Assembly (NCBI RefSeq): GCF_040892595.1
Contig: NZ_JBFRYB010000001.1
Location: 186,001 to 250,000, forward strand
Direction: 5' to 3'
Origin: Zhongshania sp. R06B22
Lineage (GTDB): Bacteria; Pseudomonadota; Gammaproteobacteria; Pseudomonadales; Spongiibacteraceae
Length of the DNA stretch: 64,000 bases
Shown here: positions 1 through 8,814 of the stretch, piece by piece
Position numbering within the stretch: the first letter of the stretch is position 1
Layout: each line of letters opens with the position of its first letter
Notes under the pieces: generated by a model
The model's database searches: none
What the model was told of the DNA's origin: nothing
The model's input: only the letters and a program-made list of their open reading frames with translations
Program-made: the position numbers and the translations under genes

Positions 1-906
1 CCCATAGACACGAATGTCTTTTTCGTCCTTAGCATCAATAATATTGGCGGCTGTCATGGCTCTACCGGCCCCACCTCCATCAACCCAGAAACCGGCCAAC
101 CCTGGGGGCCAGACTTTCCACCACTGCGCTGCAGGGACTGGGTAGAGAGCCAGTTTTTGATGATGCAACACTTTGGCATCAGCCAGTGGGCAGCAGTCAT
201 TGGCGGCAGTTTGGGCGGCATGCAAGCCATGCGCTGGGCACTTGAACATCCCGACGCCCTGCGCCACTGCATCGTGATTGCCTCTGCCATGAAGCTGTCG
301 GCCCAGAACATCGCCTTCAATGAAATTGCTAGACGCGCCATTACCTCAGACGCCAATTTCCATGATGGCCGCTATCTTGAACACAACACTCTGCCCAAGC
401 AGGGCTTGGGACTGGCGAGAATGGTGGGTCATATTACCTATCTGTCAGAAGACGGCATGAAGCAAAAGTTCGGCCGCGATCTCAAAACCGGTACTCTCTC
501 CTTGGGTGCTGGGTCAGAAACTGCAGTGGAGTTTGAGGTAGAAAGCTATCTACGCTATCAAGGCGAGGCCTTCTCAGGCAGCTTTGACGCCAACACCTAT
601 TTGCTCATGACCAAGGCGCTGGACTATTACGATCTGGCTAGGGAGTATAACGACGATCCTGCTGAAGCCTTTAAACACGCCAAGTGTTCCTTTATGGTCA
701 TTTCGTTTACAACTGATTGGCGTTTTGCTCCTGCGCGGTCACGGGAAATAGTTGACGCCCTGGTCGCCGCTAACAAAGCTATCAGCTATGCAGAAATAGC
801 TGCGGATCACGGCCACGATGCATTCCTCATTCCCATTCCGCGCTATATGGACGTCTTCCACGGCTATATGAAACGACTCAAACAGGAGCTTGGCCATGCG
901 ATTTGA
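1..906 (+). CDS. metX: Homoserine O-acyltransferase MetX, 5'-truncated by window edge
   Basis: Transfers an acyl group (acetyl or succinyl) from acyl-CoA to homoserine, the first committed step of methionine synthesis, in the cytoplasm. The reading frame is open from base 1, so the true start lies outside the window; the first internal ATG (157) is not the start because conserved family sequence ([13 protein letters not shown]) is encoded before it. The alpha/beta-hydrolase nucleophile elbow [10 protein letters not shown] is present, and the Asp (TTDWRFAP) and His (DHGHDAFL) of the triad follow in the expected order. The gene overlaps metW by 11 bp. Family members of this type in gammaproteobacteria often use succinyl-CoA, so the acyl donor cannot be settled by eye. 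Confidence 0.95.
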   Translation, partial: PIDTNVFFVLSINNIGGCHGSTGPTSINPETGQPWGPDFPPLRCRDWVESQFLMMQHFGISQWAAVIGGSLGGMQAMRWALEHPDALRHCIVIASAMKLSAQNIAFNEIARRAITSDANFHDGRYLEHNTLPKQGLGLARMVGHITYLSEDGMKQKFGRDLKTGTLSLGAGSETAVEFEVESYLRYQGEAFSGSFDANTYLLMTKALDYYDLAREYNDDPAEAFKHAKCSFMVISFTTDWRFAPARSREIVDALVAANKAISYAEIAADHGHDAFLIPIPRYMDVFHGYMKRLKQELGHAI

Positions 907-1486
907 CCTCACCCTGATTCAGCCGTGGATTAATGCCAATAGTCGCGTTCTCGACCTCGGTTGTGGCGATGGCATGTTGCTGGAAACCCTGGGTAAAGAA
1001 AAAAATGTATCGGGGGTGGGGCTAGAAATAGATCCTGACAATATCACCCTTGCATTGGCACGCGGCGTCAACGTCATTGAGCACGACCTCAACGTCGGTT
1101 TGGGCAACTTTCGTGACGACAGCTTTGACATGGTGGTCATGACCCTAGCTCTGCAAACCCTGCGCTATCCGCATTTAGTCATAGACGAAATGCTGAGAGT
1201 GGGCCGGGAGTGCATTGTTACCTTCCCAAATTTCGGTCACTGGCGCAGTCGCTGGTACTTGGGACATCGGGGTAAAATGCCGGTATCCAAATATCTTCCC
1301 TATACTTGGTACGACACGCCAAATATTCACTTTTGTACGGTCAAGGATTTTGAAACCCTGTGCGCCGACAAAAACATCCGGGTACTGAACAGCAGCGTAA
1401 TAGCTGCTGACAATAGCCAATCAGCATTAGCCAATCGCTTCCCCAACTTACTGGGTGTCACGGCGGTTTATCATATTAGTAAATAA
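896..1486 (+). CDS. metW: Methionine biosynthesis protein MetW
   Basis: Small methyltransferase-fold protein (196 aa) that is the regular partner of MetX in proteobacterial metXW operons and is needed for methionine synthesis in pseudomonads; its exact chemistry is not settled. The SAM-binding motif I is visible near the N terminus (VLDLGCGDG). I chose the ATG at 896 over the TTG at 890 because an AGGAG at 883-887 sits at good distance, inside the end of metX. The start overlaps metX by 11 bp, indicating translational coupling. Confidence 0.93.
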   Translation: MRFDLTLIQPWINANSRVLDLGCGDGMLLETLGKEKNVSGVGLEIDPDNITLALARGVNVIEHDLNVGLGNFRDDSFDMVVMTLALQTLRYPHLVIDEMLRVGRECIVTFPNFGHWRSRWYLGHRGKMPVSKYLPYTWYDTPNIHFCTVKDFETLCADKNIRVLNSSVIAADNSQSALANRFPNLLGVTAVYHISK

Positions 1487-1509
1487 TACTGCGCATACAG
1501 AGCATCACT

Positions 1510-1977
1510 ATGAAAGTACATTTGAACTACGCCGCAATTTTCACCTTGGTTTTCACTAGCTTACTTAGCTTAGCAAGCCAGGCCCAAGACGCACCGCCAG
1601 TCACTGAAACCAGCTCAAGCTTCGGCAAAGACACCGTGCATTACAGCGTCTTAAACACCACTTTTATTAGCCCACAGGTAGCCAAAAGCTACGGCATTGT
1701 TCGCGGCGAAGATAAGTTTTTAATTAACGTCTCGGTTCGTCGCCAACTCGATACCAGCAATATTGCCGTGCGCGCTGATGTAAAAGGCACTAGCTCTGAC
1801 CTGATCTACGTCAACACCTTGGAGTTCCGAGAGATCATTGAGCAAGACGCCATTTACTACATTGCCGAGTTTGATATCAGCAATGACGAGCGCCAAAACT
1901 TTCGCCTGTCTGTGAGCGTGGACAATCGCCCGAGTTACGACATCCAATTCAATAAAATGCTGTATCTCGACAAATAA
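1510..1977 (+). CDS. DUF4426 domain secreted protein
   Basis: A 155-aa protein with a classic signal peptide (hydrophobic core about residues 8-22, likely cleavage after SQA). The mature part is predicted beta-rich and matches by eye the DUF4426 family, which recurs between metW and rdgB in gammaproteobacteria. No catalytic motif or cysteine is present. The gene lies 23 bp after metW and 11 bp before rdgB, so it is probably co-transcribed, but nothing in it suggests a methionine role. Likely periplasmic; function unknown. Confidence 0.75.
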   Translation: MKVHLNYAAIFTLVFTSLLSLASQAQDAPPVTETSSSFGKDTVHYSVLNTTFISPQVAKSYGIVRGEDKFLINVSVRRQLDTSNIAVRADVKGTSSDLIYVNTLEFREIIEQDAIYYIAEFDISNDERQNFRLSVSVDNRPSYDIQFNKMLYLDK

Positions 1978-1988
1978 GAGTAGGCACC

Positions 1989-2603
1989 GTGTCCTCATCG
2001 TCTGAAAATATTGTTGTACTGGCCAGTGGCAACCGGGGAAAGCTGCTTGAACTCGGCCAGCTGCTTGAAGGCGTGGGTATAACGCTGCGCAGCCAAGCAG
2101 ATTTTGAGGTAGTAGAAGCAGAAGAAACTGGGCTCAGTTTTATAGAGAACGCTATTCTCAAAGCCCGCAATGCCGCTCGCCAAACTGGCTTTGCCGCGCT
2201 GGCCGACGACTCCGGTCTGTGCGTAGACGCACTCGGCGGCGCACCCGGTATTTACTCGGCGCGTTACGCTGGCGCCAATGCCAGCGAAGCCGACAACAAT
2301 GCCACCCTGCTCACGGCGCTAGCGGATCAAAGCAATCGCCGCGCCCATTTTCACTGCGCACTGGCTTTTGTTCGCCACGCCGACGATCCGGCGCCCATAG
2401 TATGTGAGGGGCTTTGGCAGGGCGAAATTCTCAGCGCGCCACGGGGCAGCAATGGCTTTGGCTACGACCCGCTGTTTTATGTCGCCGAGTTAGCACTGTG
2501 CTCGGCAGAACTCAGCAAAGCCCAAAAAAATCAGCTCAGCCATCGCGCATTGGCACTGAAGCTATTGCTGCCCAGATTACACTCTGAATATCTCGGCAGT
2601 TAG
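1989..2603 (+). CDS. rdgB: XTP/dITP pyrophosphatase RdgB (Ham1 family)
   Basis: Cytoplasmic nucleotide-pool sanitiser that hydrolyses dITP, ITP and XTP to monophosphate and pyrophosphate, keeping deaminated purines out of DNA. The 204-aa protein has the family signatures in order: [12 protein letters not shown] at the N terminus, [25 protein letters not shown] and [12 protein letters not shown]. The start is a GTG; no ATG lies upstream in frame near it. It sits in a tight run (DUF4426 upstream by 11 bp, ferredoxin-like gene 2 bp downstream). Confidence 0.95.
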   Translation: MSSSSENIVVLASGNRGKLLELGQLLEGVGITLRSQADFEVVEAEETGLSFIENAILKARNAARQTGFAALADDSGLCVDALGGAPGIYSARYAGANASEADNNATLLTALADQSNRRAHFHCALAFVRHADDPAPIVCEGLWQGEILSAPRGSNGFGYDPLFYVAELALCSAELSKAQKNQLSHRALALKLLLPRLHSEYLGS

Positions 2604-2605
2604 TC

Positions 2606-3262
2606 GTGGCCCCACCAAGACTCACCATTGTCGACGCCGCCCTCAGTCTTCCCATTCGCCATGATCATACTCTGCTGCAACACTGCCTAGCCGCAGAGTT
2701 AGCCGTCAGCCGCAGCTGCCGCAACGGCAACTGTGGACGCTGCGACAGCAGCTTGCTAAAAGGTCGGGTAAAACTTCGCAATGGCAATACTGTGGAGGCG
2801 CCGGCGACAATCCCTCTGTGCATTGCCTTTGCATTAGATGAGGTTGAAATCAGTAATTTACCACTCATCAAACTGCCTATATTTTGGCGCTGCCAGTGGC
2901 AAAATTCGCGAGTATTGGTCCTGCCTGCTGGAAGACAAACTCCACCGCACGAAGGGGATATTTGCGCGGTTCTCTTTGAAGGCTCTGTAGAGCTTAATGA
3001 AATAGCTGAGGTCAACGGCCGCAACATAGTGCTGCTCAAACCTGCGGCCAACACCCCCGAGGTAAACAGCGTCAGCCTGATCACCATAGACGCTGAGCAT
3101 GAAGGTCAATATACACTTTGGCGCGAATACAAAAGCCAGCGCCAAGTGGTGTGGCAAGGCATTAATCATGTCACCGCCCGATCTGCCCAAACGGCGTATC
3201 AAGCAAATACATGCAAAGGCAGCTACCACATTATTCACGACGCCAGTACAAAGAAGCCATAG
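2606..3262 (+). CDS. 2Fe-2S ferredoxin-domain protein with unassigned C-terminal domain
   Basis: A 218-aa protein starting with GTG only 2 bp after rdgB. The N-terminal ~80 residues form a plant-type 2Fe-2S ferredoxin domain: Cys38, Cys43, Cys46 and Cys72 give the C-x4-C-x2-C-x25-C pattern. The remaining ~135 residues show no FAD- or NAD-binding motif that I recognise, so it is not an obvious ferredoxin reductase fusion. It probably shuttles electrons for an unidentified enzyme. In Pseudomonas the gene following rdgB is hemW; here this protein takes that position. Confidence 0.7.
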   Translation: MAPPRLTIVDAALSLPIRHDHTLLQHCLAAELAVSRSCRNGNCGRCDSSLLKGRVKLRNGNTVEAPATIPLCIAFALDEVEISNLPLIKLPIFWRCQWQNSRVLVLPAGRQTPPHEGDICAVLFEGSVELNEIAEVNGRNIVLLKPAANTPEVNSVSLITIDAEHEGQYTLWREYKSQRQVVWQGINHVTARSAQTAYQANTCKGSYHIIHDASTKKP

Positions 3263-3339
3263 TGTTTCTGGCTTTAAATCTAGACTCACCAAATTGCACT
3301 AAATACCATAAGCGCAGTCTGAACCGCATGCGGTTTATG

Positions 3340-3367
3340 TGACTCAACTACACGTTATAATGACTCA
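3340..3367 (+). promoter_or_regulatory. Candidate promoter with flanking TGACTCA repeats
   Basis: A perfect -10 hexamer TATAAT lies at 3356-3361, about 155 bp before the TIGR03545-like gene. It is bracketed by two identical TGACTCA heptamers at 3340-3346 and 3361-3367, 21 bp apart (two helical turns on one DNA face). No good -35 is visible, which would fit an activator-dependent promoter; this is inference. Confidence 0.35.
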
Positions 3368-3460
3368 CTAGCGCTAAGCTGAACGCTAAATTATGGCGGC
3401 TAAGTATTACGAATAACCACAGCGCCACATCATGAAAGTTGTTCAGTGAAATAATTTTCT

Positions 3461-3491
3461 GCAGGTATCCGCGCCTTCCGCGTTTACCTGC
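3461..3491 (+). promoter_or_regulatory. 5'-UTR hairpin just before a Shine-Dalgarno
   Basis: GCAGGTA (3461-3467) pairs with TACCTGC (3485-3491), and an inner CGCG/CGCG pair closes a CCTTC loop, giving an 11-bp stem with one 2-nt internal loop. It ends 12 nt before the GGAGAAG ribosome-binding site of the next gene, so it could influence translation or mRNA decay. Confidence 0.4.
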
Positions 3492-3516
3492 TCACAAAAT
3501 CTGGAGAAGAAGTCTC

Positions 3517-5160
3517 ATGTTCAAACGGATTATGCAGGGTATTGTCGTCCTGCTAGTAATTGCGGTCGTCGGTGTTGTTTTTGCCCTTGAGCCCATCGCC
3601 AAGTTTATGATTGAACGCGAAGGCAGCAAGCAAGTTGGCGCCCGAGTCGATGTCGATAGTGTGGATATAAGCTTCTACCCCACCCACGTTGCTCTCAATG
3701 GCCTGACCGTTGCCAACCCGCAAGAACCTATGCGGAACCTGCTGCAAAGCGAGAAAGTCTCCGCTGATGTAGACGCCAAAGCCCTCTTTAAAATGCAGGT
3801 GATTGCAGATCAAGTTCTGCTATCCGGCCTGCAAATGTATACCGAGCGCAGCACCCCAGGCACCTTGGACGGCAGTATGCCCCCAGCCAAGGACGAAAGC
3901 GCCAGTGGTATGCCCAGTATTTCCCTGCCCGACCCCAGCGCATTACTGGCCGAGGAGAAAGCCACTATCCAAGCCGAAGTAACTGACATTCAAAACGGCT
4001 TTAGCGAGATCGAATCACGCTGGAAAATCAAGTCAGAAAAAGTGCCCGACCAGGCCCAATTCGATCAATATAAACTGCGATGGGATGAACTCAAAAATAA
4101 AAATGTTATTGAACGTATAGCGGGCGCCAAAGAATTACGTGACGATATAAAGGCCGAACTGCGTCAATTTGATAATCTCAAAGACGACCTTTCAACAGAC
4201 TCTGCCGCGGTTAAATCACTTAGTGCGCGCGCCGCTAACCTCCCCGCCGACCAATCTAAACGTATGATGTCTAAATACGGCCTAGATCAGGGCAGCGAAG
4301 GTATGCTGCGCTTTCTACTCGGCGATGAAGTAAACGCTCTCGTGCAGCGTGGACTCAGCCTATACCAAGAAACCATGGGTAATATAGCGAGCAAAGAAGA
4401 AGCCGCACCCAGCAGTGAACCCGCAGCCGAATTACCTGTGAATATTTTAATTCGAAAAATTCTCATTGACGGCTACCAAGTTATCGGCGGCGAAAAACTG
4501 GCCTATTCAGGCGAAATTAACGACGTCACTGACAAGCAAGATTACTGGAACAAACCGATCACCATGGCACTGCGTGGTGGTATGGAACAACAATCGCAGC
4601 TGGTAATTGATGGCATTTTTGACCAGCGCAATGACACCGTTAAAAGTGTGTTCAATATGGCCCTAAAACAGCTGGCGCTGTCTGGTGTGTCGCTATCACA
4701 AAGTCCTGAGCTACCCCTGCAACTAGAAAAGGGCATTGCTGATATTGCCGCCAACTTCTCAATTGATGGCGACAATCTAAAGGGATCGGTGGCCGGTTTG
4801 GTAAACCAAGCCAAACTATTAGTCGCCCAAACTGCCACCAACAATAAAACCGCCACCCTGCTTGCCGCGGCATTAGAAGACGTCTCCAAGCTGGTTATGG
4901 ACCTGAGTGTTAACGGCACCGTCAATGAACCTGCCATTAAACTAAAATCCAATCTCGACGGTATTTTGGGTGATGTGCTCGGCGCCGAGCTCAAGTCGCA
5001 ACTTGGCGATGTGCAAGAAAAACTCAAAACCAAACTCAGCGCAGACTACGGCCCACAAATTGCTAAATTTCAAGATAAGCAAAACATGCTAGGTCAATAT
5101 CAAGATCTGCTCGGAGATCGTGAGGCGGCACTAAAGGCCTTAATGAAGGAAATGATGTAA
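3517..5160 (+). CDS. TIGR03545-like (AsmA-like) envelope protein
   Basis: A 547-aa protein with one N-terminal membrane anchor (about residues 6-25) and the rest probably in the periplasm. After the anchor comes an AsmA-like stretch (VGARVDVDSVDISFYPTHV), then a charged, helical, coiled-coil-like region around residues 120-260, then a beta-rich C-terminal part. This layout matches TIGR03545-type proteins, related to AsmA/DUF748 bridge-like envelope proteins; function unknown. The ATG at 3517 is chosen because GGAGAAG precedes it; an upstream in-frame start would add an implausible 26-residue leader. Confidence 0.65.
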   Translation: MFKRIMQGIVVLLVIAVVGVVFALEPIAKFMIEREGSKQVGARVDVDSVDISFYPTHVALNGLTVANPQEPMRNLLQSEKVSADVDAKALFKMQVIADQVLLSGLQMYTERSTPGTLDGSMPPAKDESASGMPSISLPDPSALLAEEKATIQAEVTDIQNGFSEIESRWKIKSEKVPDQAQFDQYKLRWDELKNKNVIERIAGAKELRDDIKAELRQFDNLKDDLSTDSAAVKSLSARAANLPADQSKRMMSKYGLDQGSEGMLRFLLGDEVNALVQRGLSLYQETMGNIASKEEAAPSSEPAAELPVNILIRKILIDGYQVIGGEKLAYSGEINDVTDKQDYWNKPITMALRGGMEQQSQLVIDGIFDQRNDTVKSVFNMALKQLALSGVSLSQSPELPLQLEKGIADIAANFSIDGDNLKGSVAGLVNQAKLLVAQTATNNKTATLLAAALEDVSKLVMDLSVNGTVNEPAIKLKSNLDGILGDVLGAELKSQLGDVQEKLKTKLSADYGPQIAKFQDKQNMLGQYQDLLGDREAALKALMKEMM

Positions 5161-5229
5161 GCCAAGGGTAAGCCATGGCAATGAAAATCTCTTCGTAAAG
5201 CTCCCTAGACACTTAGGGCTTTAAACAAC

Positions 5230-5275
5230 AATAAGGGTCACATGAAAGCCACTTCCATGTGACCCTTATTTTTTT
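5230..5275 (+). terminator. Strong intrinsic terminator
   Basis: A perfect 15-bp inverted repeat, AATAAGGGTCACATG at 5230-5244 and its complement at 5256-5270, with an 11-nt loop, runs into a T tract ending at 5275. It closes transcription of the TIGR03545-like gene. The rest of the 307-nt gap to 5468 holds no convincing gene, only the AGGAAG ribosome-binding site of the next gene. Confidence 0.85.
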
Positions 5276-5467
5276 ACAATTGCGCTCACCTGCGAAGGGG
5301 CTACACTTCGCCATTCGAACACCATCCTTCTGGCAACGCTCTCTCACCGGTATGCCCGCACTGCCATCACTCACCCACGCCAGTACTCCGCTTTTGTTCA
5401 GAATAAATAGCGGCATTCAGCTGGCATAGTTCACTTATGCGTTTAGCCATTTAATCAGGAAGCAGTA

Positions 5468-6031
5468 ATGACAGATTTACTCGTCACATATCCCTATTTA
5501 TTAGCGCCGGTGATATTCTTTGCCCGCGTTACCGATGTCTCACTTGGCACCTTTCGAACGATTGTGGTGTTTCGCGGCCACAAGTTTTTAGCCGCAATTA
5601 TTGGCTTTTTTGAAATCATGATCTGGCTAGTGGCGGCGTCACAGGTACTAACAAACCTAAACCAGTGGTATCTAGCCTTGGCATACGCCGGCGGTTTTGG
5701 CGTGGGCAACTATGTTGGCATGTGGATAGAAAGCCGGTTCGCTATTGGCAATGAGCTTATTCGCTGCATATCATTCAATCGCGATGTCTTGGCAGAAAAG
5801 ATCAGAGAAGCGGGGTTCAAGGTCGTTTCAATCGATGGCGATATGGGCAATGATAAGGCCGTCGAAGTGTTATACATTATTGAAAAACGCCGCAATATAC
5901 CTACGCTTATCCAGCTGATTAAAGCTTTGGATAAAACCGCCGTTTACTCGGTGTCCGATGTTAAAAGTGTTTATGACGGTGTCGACCTTTTGCCGAGGCG
6001 CAGCTTTTTTGGCAGCGGCCAAATGCATTAA
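5468..6031 (+). CDS. UPF0316/DUF2179 membrane protein
   Basis: A 187-aa protein with three N-terminal transmembrane helices (about residues 9-27, 36-58 and 66-86), including the family-typical ARVTDVSLGTFRTI stretch, followed by a soluble DUF2179-type domain (about 100-165). This is the UPF0316/DUF5698 architecture, also seen in Bacillus YebE-type proteins. Function is unknown; the DUF2179 domain is suspected of small-ligand sensing in related proteins. The gene stands alone between a terminator and a 234-bp gap. Confidence 0.8.
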   Translation: MTDLLVTYPYLLAPVIFFARVTDVSLGTFRTIVVFRGHKFLAAIIGFFEIMIWLVAASQVLTNLNQWYLALAYAGGFGVGNYVGMWIESRFAIGNELIRCISFNRDVLAEKIREAGFKVVSIDGDMGNDKAVEVLYIIEKRRNIPTLIQLIKALDKTAVYSVSDVKSVYDGVDLLPRRSFFGSGQMH

Positions 6032-6265
6032 CAACGGCATTGTAAGGGTGACTTACATAGCTGAAGACCCAAAACCGCTAGCGCGAATAGCGTGGTACTA
6101 GCTGGCTATTAATTTCACACTCCATCAAGACCTTGTGCTATCGTCAACTTAGAATAAAAAACATGTTCTCACTGTCATGTATTGTTCACAGTAACAACCT
6201 ACTCTCGACTCAATTTATTTGAATTATCGGCTGATATTGATCGGCCATGACCGTGGTAGGAAAAT

Positions 6266-7117
6266 ATGTCACAAAAAGTAATACTCGTCGTGCTCGATGG
6301 CTTAGCTTATGAAACAGCCGAGCAATGCATGGGCTTTCTTCAGGGCTTAAAGGCTCAGGGCAGCACCACACTTTATAAGTTGCAGTGCGAGCTACCGTCT
6401 AAGTCGCGGCCACTATATGAAACCATTCTCACCGGTGTTCCCCCGGTTCTGAGCGGTATCGTACACAACGATGTCATCCGCAATTCCAATCAGCAAAGCG
6501 TCTTCAGCATGGCCCATAAACAAGGCCTGACCACCGCTGCTGCCGCCTTCCATTGGTTTAGTGAACTCTATAACCGCAGCCCCTATGATCCTATACGAGA
6601 CCGATACACTGACGACCTCGAACAACTGATTCAACATGGCTGTTTCTATCATGGTGATCACTACCCGGATAACTATCTCTACCTAGACGCAGAAACGCTG
6701 AGACGTCGTTACAATCCAGACTTCTTATTAATACATCCTATGAACATCGACAATGCCGGACATAAATCGGGCGTGGACAGCGCTCACTACCGCAATACCG
6801 TCAGAGTCTCAGATGGCGAACTATCCAAATATGTCCCCACCTGGATTGATGAAGGCTATCAGGTACTCATCACCTCAGACCACGGAATGAACGCCGACAA
6901 GAGTCACGGCGGCACTCTCCCTGAAGAACGTGACATCCCCTTATTTGTGATCGGTGAGCACTTCTCCCACCAGTCCGCCTGCGCGCCAAAACAGACGGAA
7001 ATCTGCGGCTCCATCTGTGAACTGCTAGGTATTACTGACCACAACAAGCCGGTCACCAAAGATCTATTGCTGGATGCCCAAATAGTGCATAAAAAGCATA
7101 TGGCCGCGGTTAGCTAA
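6266..7117 (+). CDS. Alkaline phosphatase-superfamily phosphodiesterase/nucleotide pyrophosphatase
   Basis: A 283-aa metal-dependent hydrolase of the type I phosphodiesterase/NPP fold. Metal-ligand motifs are visible in order: VVLDG (Asp11), IDNAGHKSG, SDHGMN and SHGGT. The nucleophile position in the segment PSKSRPLYETILTG appears to be serine rather than the usual NPP threonine. There is no signal peptide, so it is predicted cytoplasmic. The substrate cannot be deduced; candidates are nucleotide or sugar phosphodiesters. It is convergent with the TPR gene. Confidence 0.8.
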   Translation: MSQKVILVVLDGLAYETAEQCMGFLQGLKAQGSTTLYKLQCELPSKSRPLYETILTGVPPVLSGIVHNDVIRNSNQQSVFSMAHKQGLTTAAAAFHWFSELYNRSPYDPIRDRYTDDLEQLIQHGCFYHGDHYPDNYLYLDAETLRRRYNPDFLLIHPMNIDNAGHKSGVDSAHYRNTVRVSDGELSKYVPTWIDEGYQVLITSDHGMNADKSHGGTLPEERDIPLFVIGEHFSHQSACAPKQTEICGSICELLGITDHNKPVTKDLLLDAQIVHKKHMAAVS

Positions 7118-7195
7118 GAAGCAGGCGGCAAACCCTATATCTTACTGTTTGCAGAAAGGGGCTGGGGCAGCGACTAAGCTATAAACGCTTCAGCC

Positions 7196-7504
7196 TCACT
7201 TTTTGAGTTTTTTCAAAAAGACCGTAATTTCTTTTTCAGTTTGTTTATCCGCTTTCCGCGTAGCCACTTCCAAACCTGTTTGCCACACAGTTTCTGCCGA
7301 GGCTTTATCACCTAATTGCAGATGCGCTTTGCCGAGTAAATTCCAGGCCGCGGAATAGTCTGGATCAATATCGACACAGCACTGTAAATGTTCGCGGGCA
7401 AGATCTAGATTTTTATCGTCGAGGTAGGCTTTGCCTAAGCCGAAACGCAGCATGGCGCTGTCATTTCCCTTGGCAAGCATTTTTTCTAGGGCGGCGACAT
7501 TCAC
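7196..7504 (-). CDS. Small TPR-repeat protein
   Basis: A 102-aa protein built from about two TPR units (MLRFGLGKAYLDDKNLDLAREHL and the following SAAWNLLGKAHLQLGDKASAE unit) and a lysine-rich tail. It starts at a GTG preceded by GGGAAG. It lies 90 bp downstream of hemY on the same strand and is probably the last gene of the hem transcript. TPRs imply protein-protein contact; partner unknown. No signal peptide. Confidence 0.75.
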   Translation of the reverse strand: MNVAALEKMLAKGNDSAMLRFGLGKAYLDDKNLDLAREHLQCCVDIDPDYSAAWNLLGKAHLQLGDKASAETVWQTGLEVATRKADKQTEKEITVFLKKLKK

Positions 7505-7593
7505 ATTAACTTCCCATTATTTTGCCGCGTCTTGCCTACAACCAAGCAAACAAACGCGGTGATTGATTTTGCTCATTACAGCCGCTCAGAATA

Positions 7594-8814
7594 TTAAGCT
7601 CCGCTCACACGAGGCTGTGGTAATTCCGGTAGCGCTTGCCCCTGAATTTGCAGAGCTTCTCGAGTATAGCGTTCAGCGTCGTTATACTCGCCCAGATTGC
7701 TGAGCAAGCGACCAAGTTCAAAGCCAAGTTCAGCACTGGCATTGCGGCGATAAGCTTGTTCAAAATACTCTTTAGCCTTTCCCCATAATTCATTACGCAA
7801 TGACAAACGCCCCAAAGTTAATAATAGCGCGCTATCGTCACCGTGATCTTTCAACCACGACTCTGCAACACTGAGCTGACGCGACAGATCTGTACCGGCA
7901 ATATAGCCATAAAGCAGCACCAAGTTGCTAGACCAGTTCTGTTTTATGGCTTGGCGCAATACTTTCTCTGCGCTTGCTTGATCACCCAGGGCAAGCAAGG
8001 TTCGGCAATAGGCCAGCACGAGATCGGCGTCATGCTGCCAAGCGCGAGAAACATGCTTCCACCACTGCTGCACCACCGCCACGTCAGACTGCATAGCCGA
8101 CTGCTCCAACTGCCCCATGAGCGCCTCGCGCTCTAAGATATCAATTCTTTCTACAGGGAGAATATTGTGTTTACGTAAATCTGGTAGCAGCGCTAACAAG
8201 GAGGTCCAATCGCGCAAACCGGAATACACTTTTTCCAATAAACTCAGCACTGAAGGATGGCGTTCGGCATTGCGACGAGCGCGGGTCAAAGTGGCTAACG
8301 CTTCTTCAAGGTGGCCATTGTCAATCTGCATTTGCGCCTGAGTTAGTGCCACCGCGATACTCGCTTTGGCGCTGGTACCCTCAGCCAAACTGAGATAGTG
8401 ACGACTCGCCTTGGCATCACCTAGGGCATGGCTGGCACGGGCAGCCAATAAGTAATTGATTAGCGGTGCGTCACTCCCTTTTAAAGCATCGGTTAATAAG
8501 CGCCGCGACTTTTCCCAATTACCTTCGATAAAAGCGATCATTCCCAGGGTGGTATGACTGCGGCCGCGACTAGCTTGGCGGTCGCTCCAAAAGCTGCCAA
8601 TCTTTTGCGAGACTTTGGCGCCACGGCGCAAGCTAAGAAAAAGCACGATCAATAGAAACAAAAAGACAAACAGTAGCGCCAAACCCACCCACATCGTCAT
8701 TTCGACGGTGGTTTGGCCATAGGCAATCAAAATATAGCCGGGGTCTTTTTCAATCGCCATCGCCAAGCCGGCGGCTACAATTAGAGTAAGCAGAACCGCA
8801 ATGAATATTTTCAT
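7594..8814 (-). CDS. hemY: HemY-type TPR membrane protein
   Basis: A 406-aa inner-membrane protein of the gammaproteobacterial HemY family, which is not the protoporphyrinogen oxidase of the same name. Two transmembrane helices occupy about residues 2-20 and 40-64, followed by a long alpha-helical TPR region. The family is conserved in hem operons and is thought to scaffold haem-synthesis enzymes. Its start overlaps the hemX stop by 4 bp (ATGA), so translation is coupled. Confidence 0.9.
   Translation of the reverse strand: MKIFIAVLLTLIVAAGLAMAIEKDPGYILIAYGQTTVEMTMWVGLALLFVFLFLLIVLFLSLRRGAKVSQKIGSFWSDRQASRGRSHTTLGMIAFIEGNWEKSRRLLTDALKGSDAPLINYLLAARASHALGDAKASRHYLSLAEGTSAKASIAVALTQAQMQIDNGHLEEALATLTRARRNAERHPSVLSLLEKVYSGLRDWTSLLALLPDLRKHNILPVERIDILEREALMGQLEQSAMQSDVAVVQQWWKHVSRAWQHDADLVLAYCRTLLALGDQASAEKVLRQAIKQNWSSNLVLLYGYIAGTDLSRQLSVAESWLKDHGDDSALLLTLGRLSLRNELWGKAKEYFEQAYRRNASAELGFELGRLLSNLGEYNDAERYTREALQIQGQALPELPQPRVSGA

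Noticed and set aside
157..906. metX starting at ATG 157
   Set aside because: Conserved MetX sequence is encoded in frame from base 1, so the gene is cut by the window edge.
2858..3292. 144-aa open frame on the minus strand
   Set aside because: Lies antisense to the ferredoxin-like gene, has no ribosome site and no recognisable domain.
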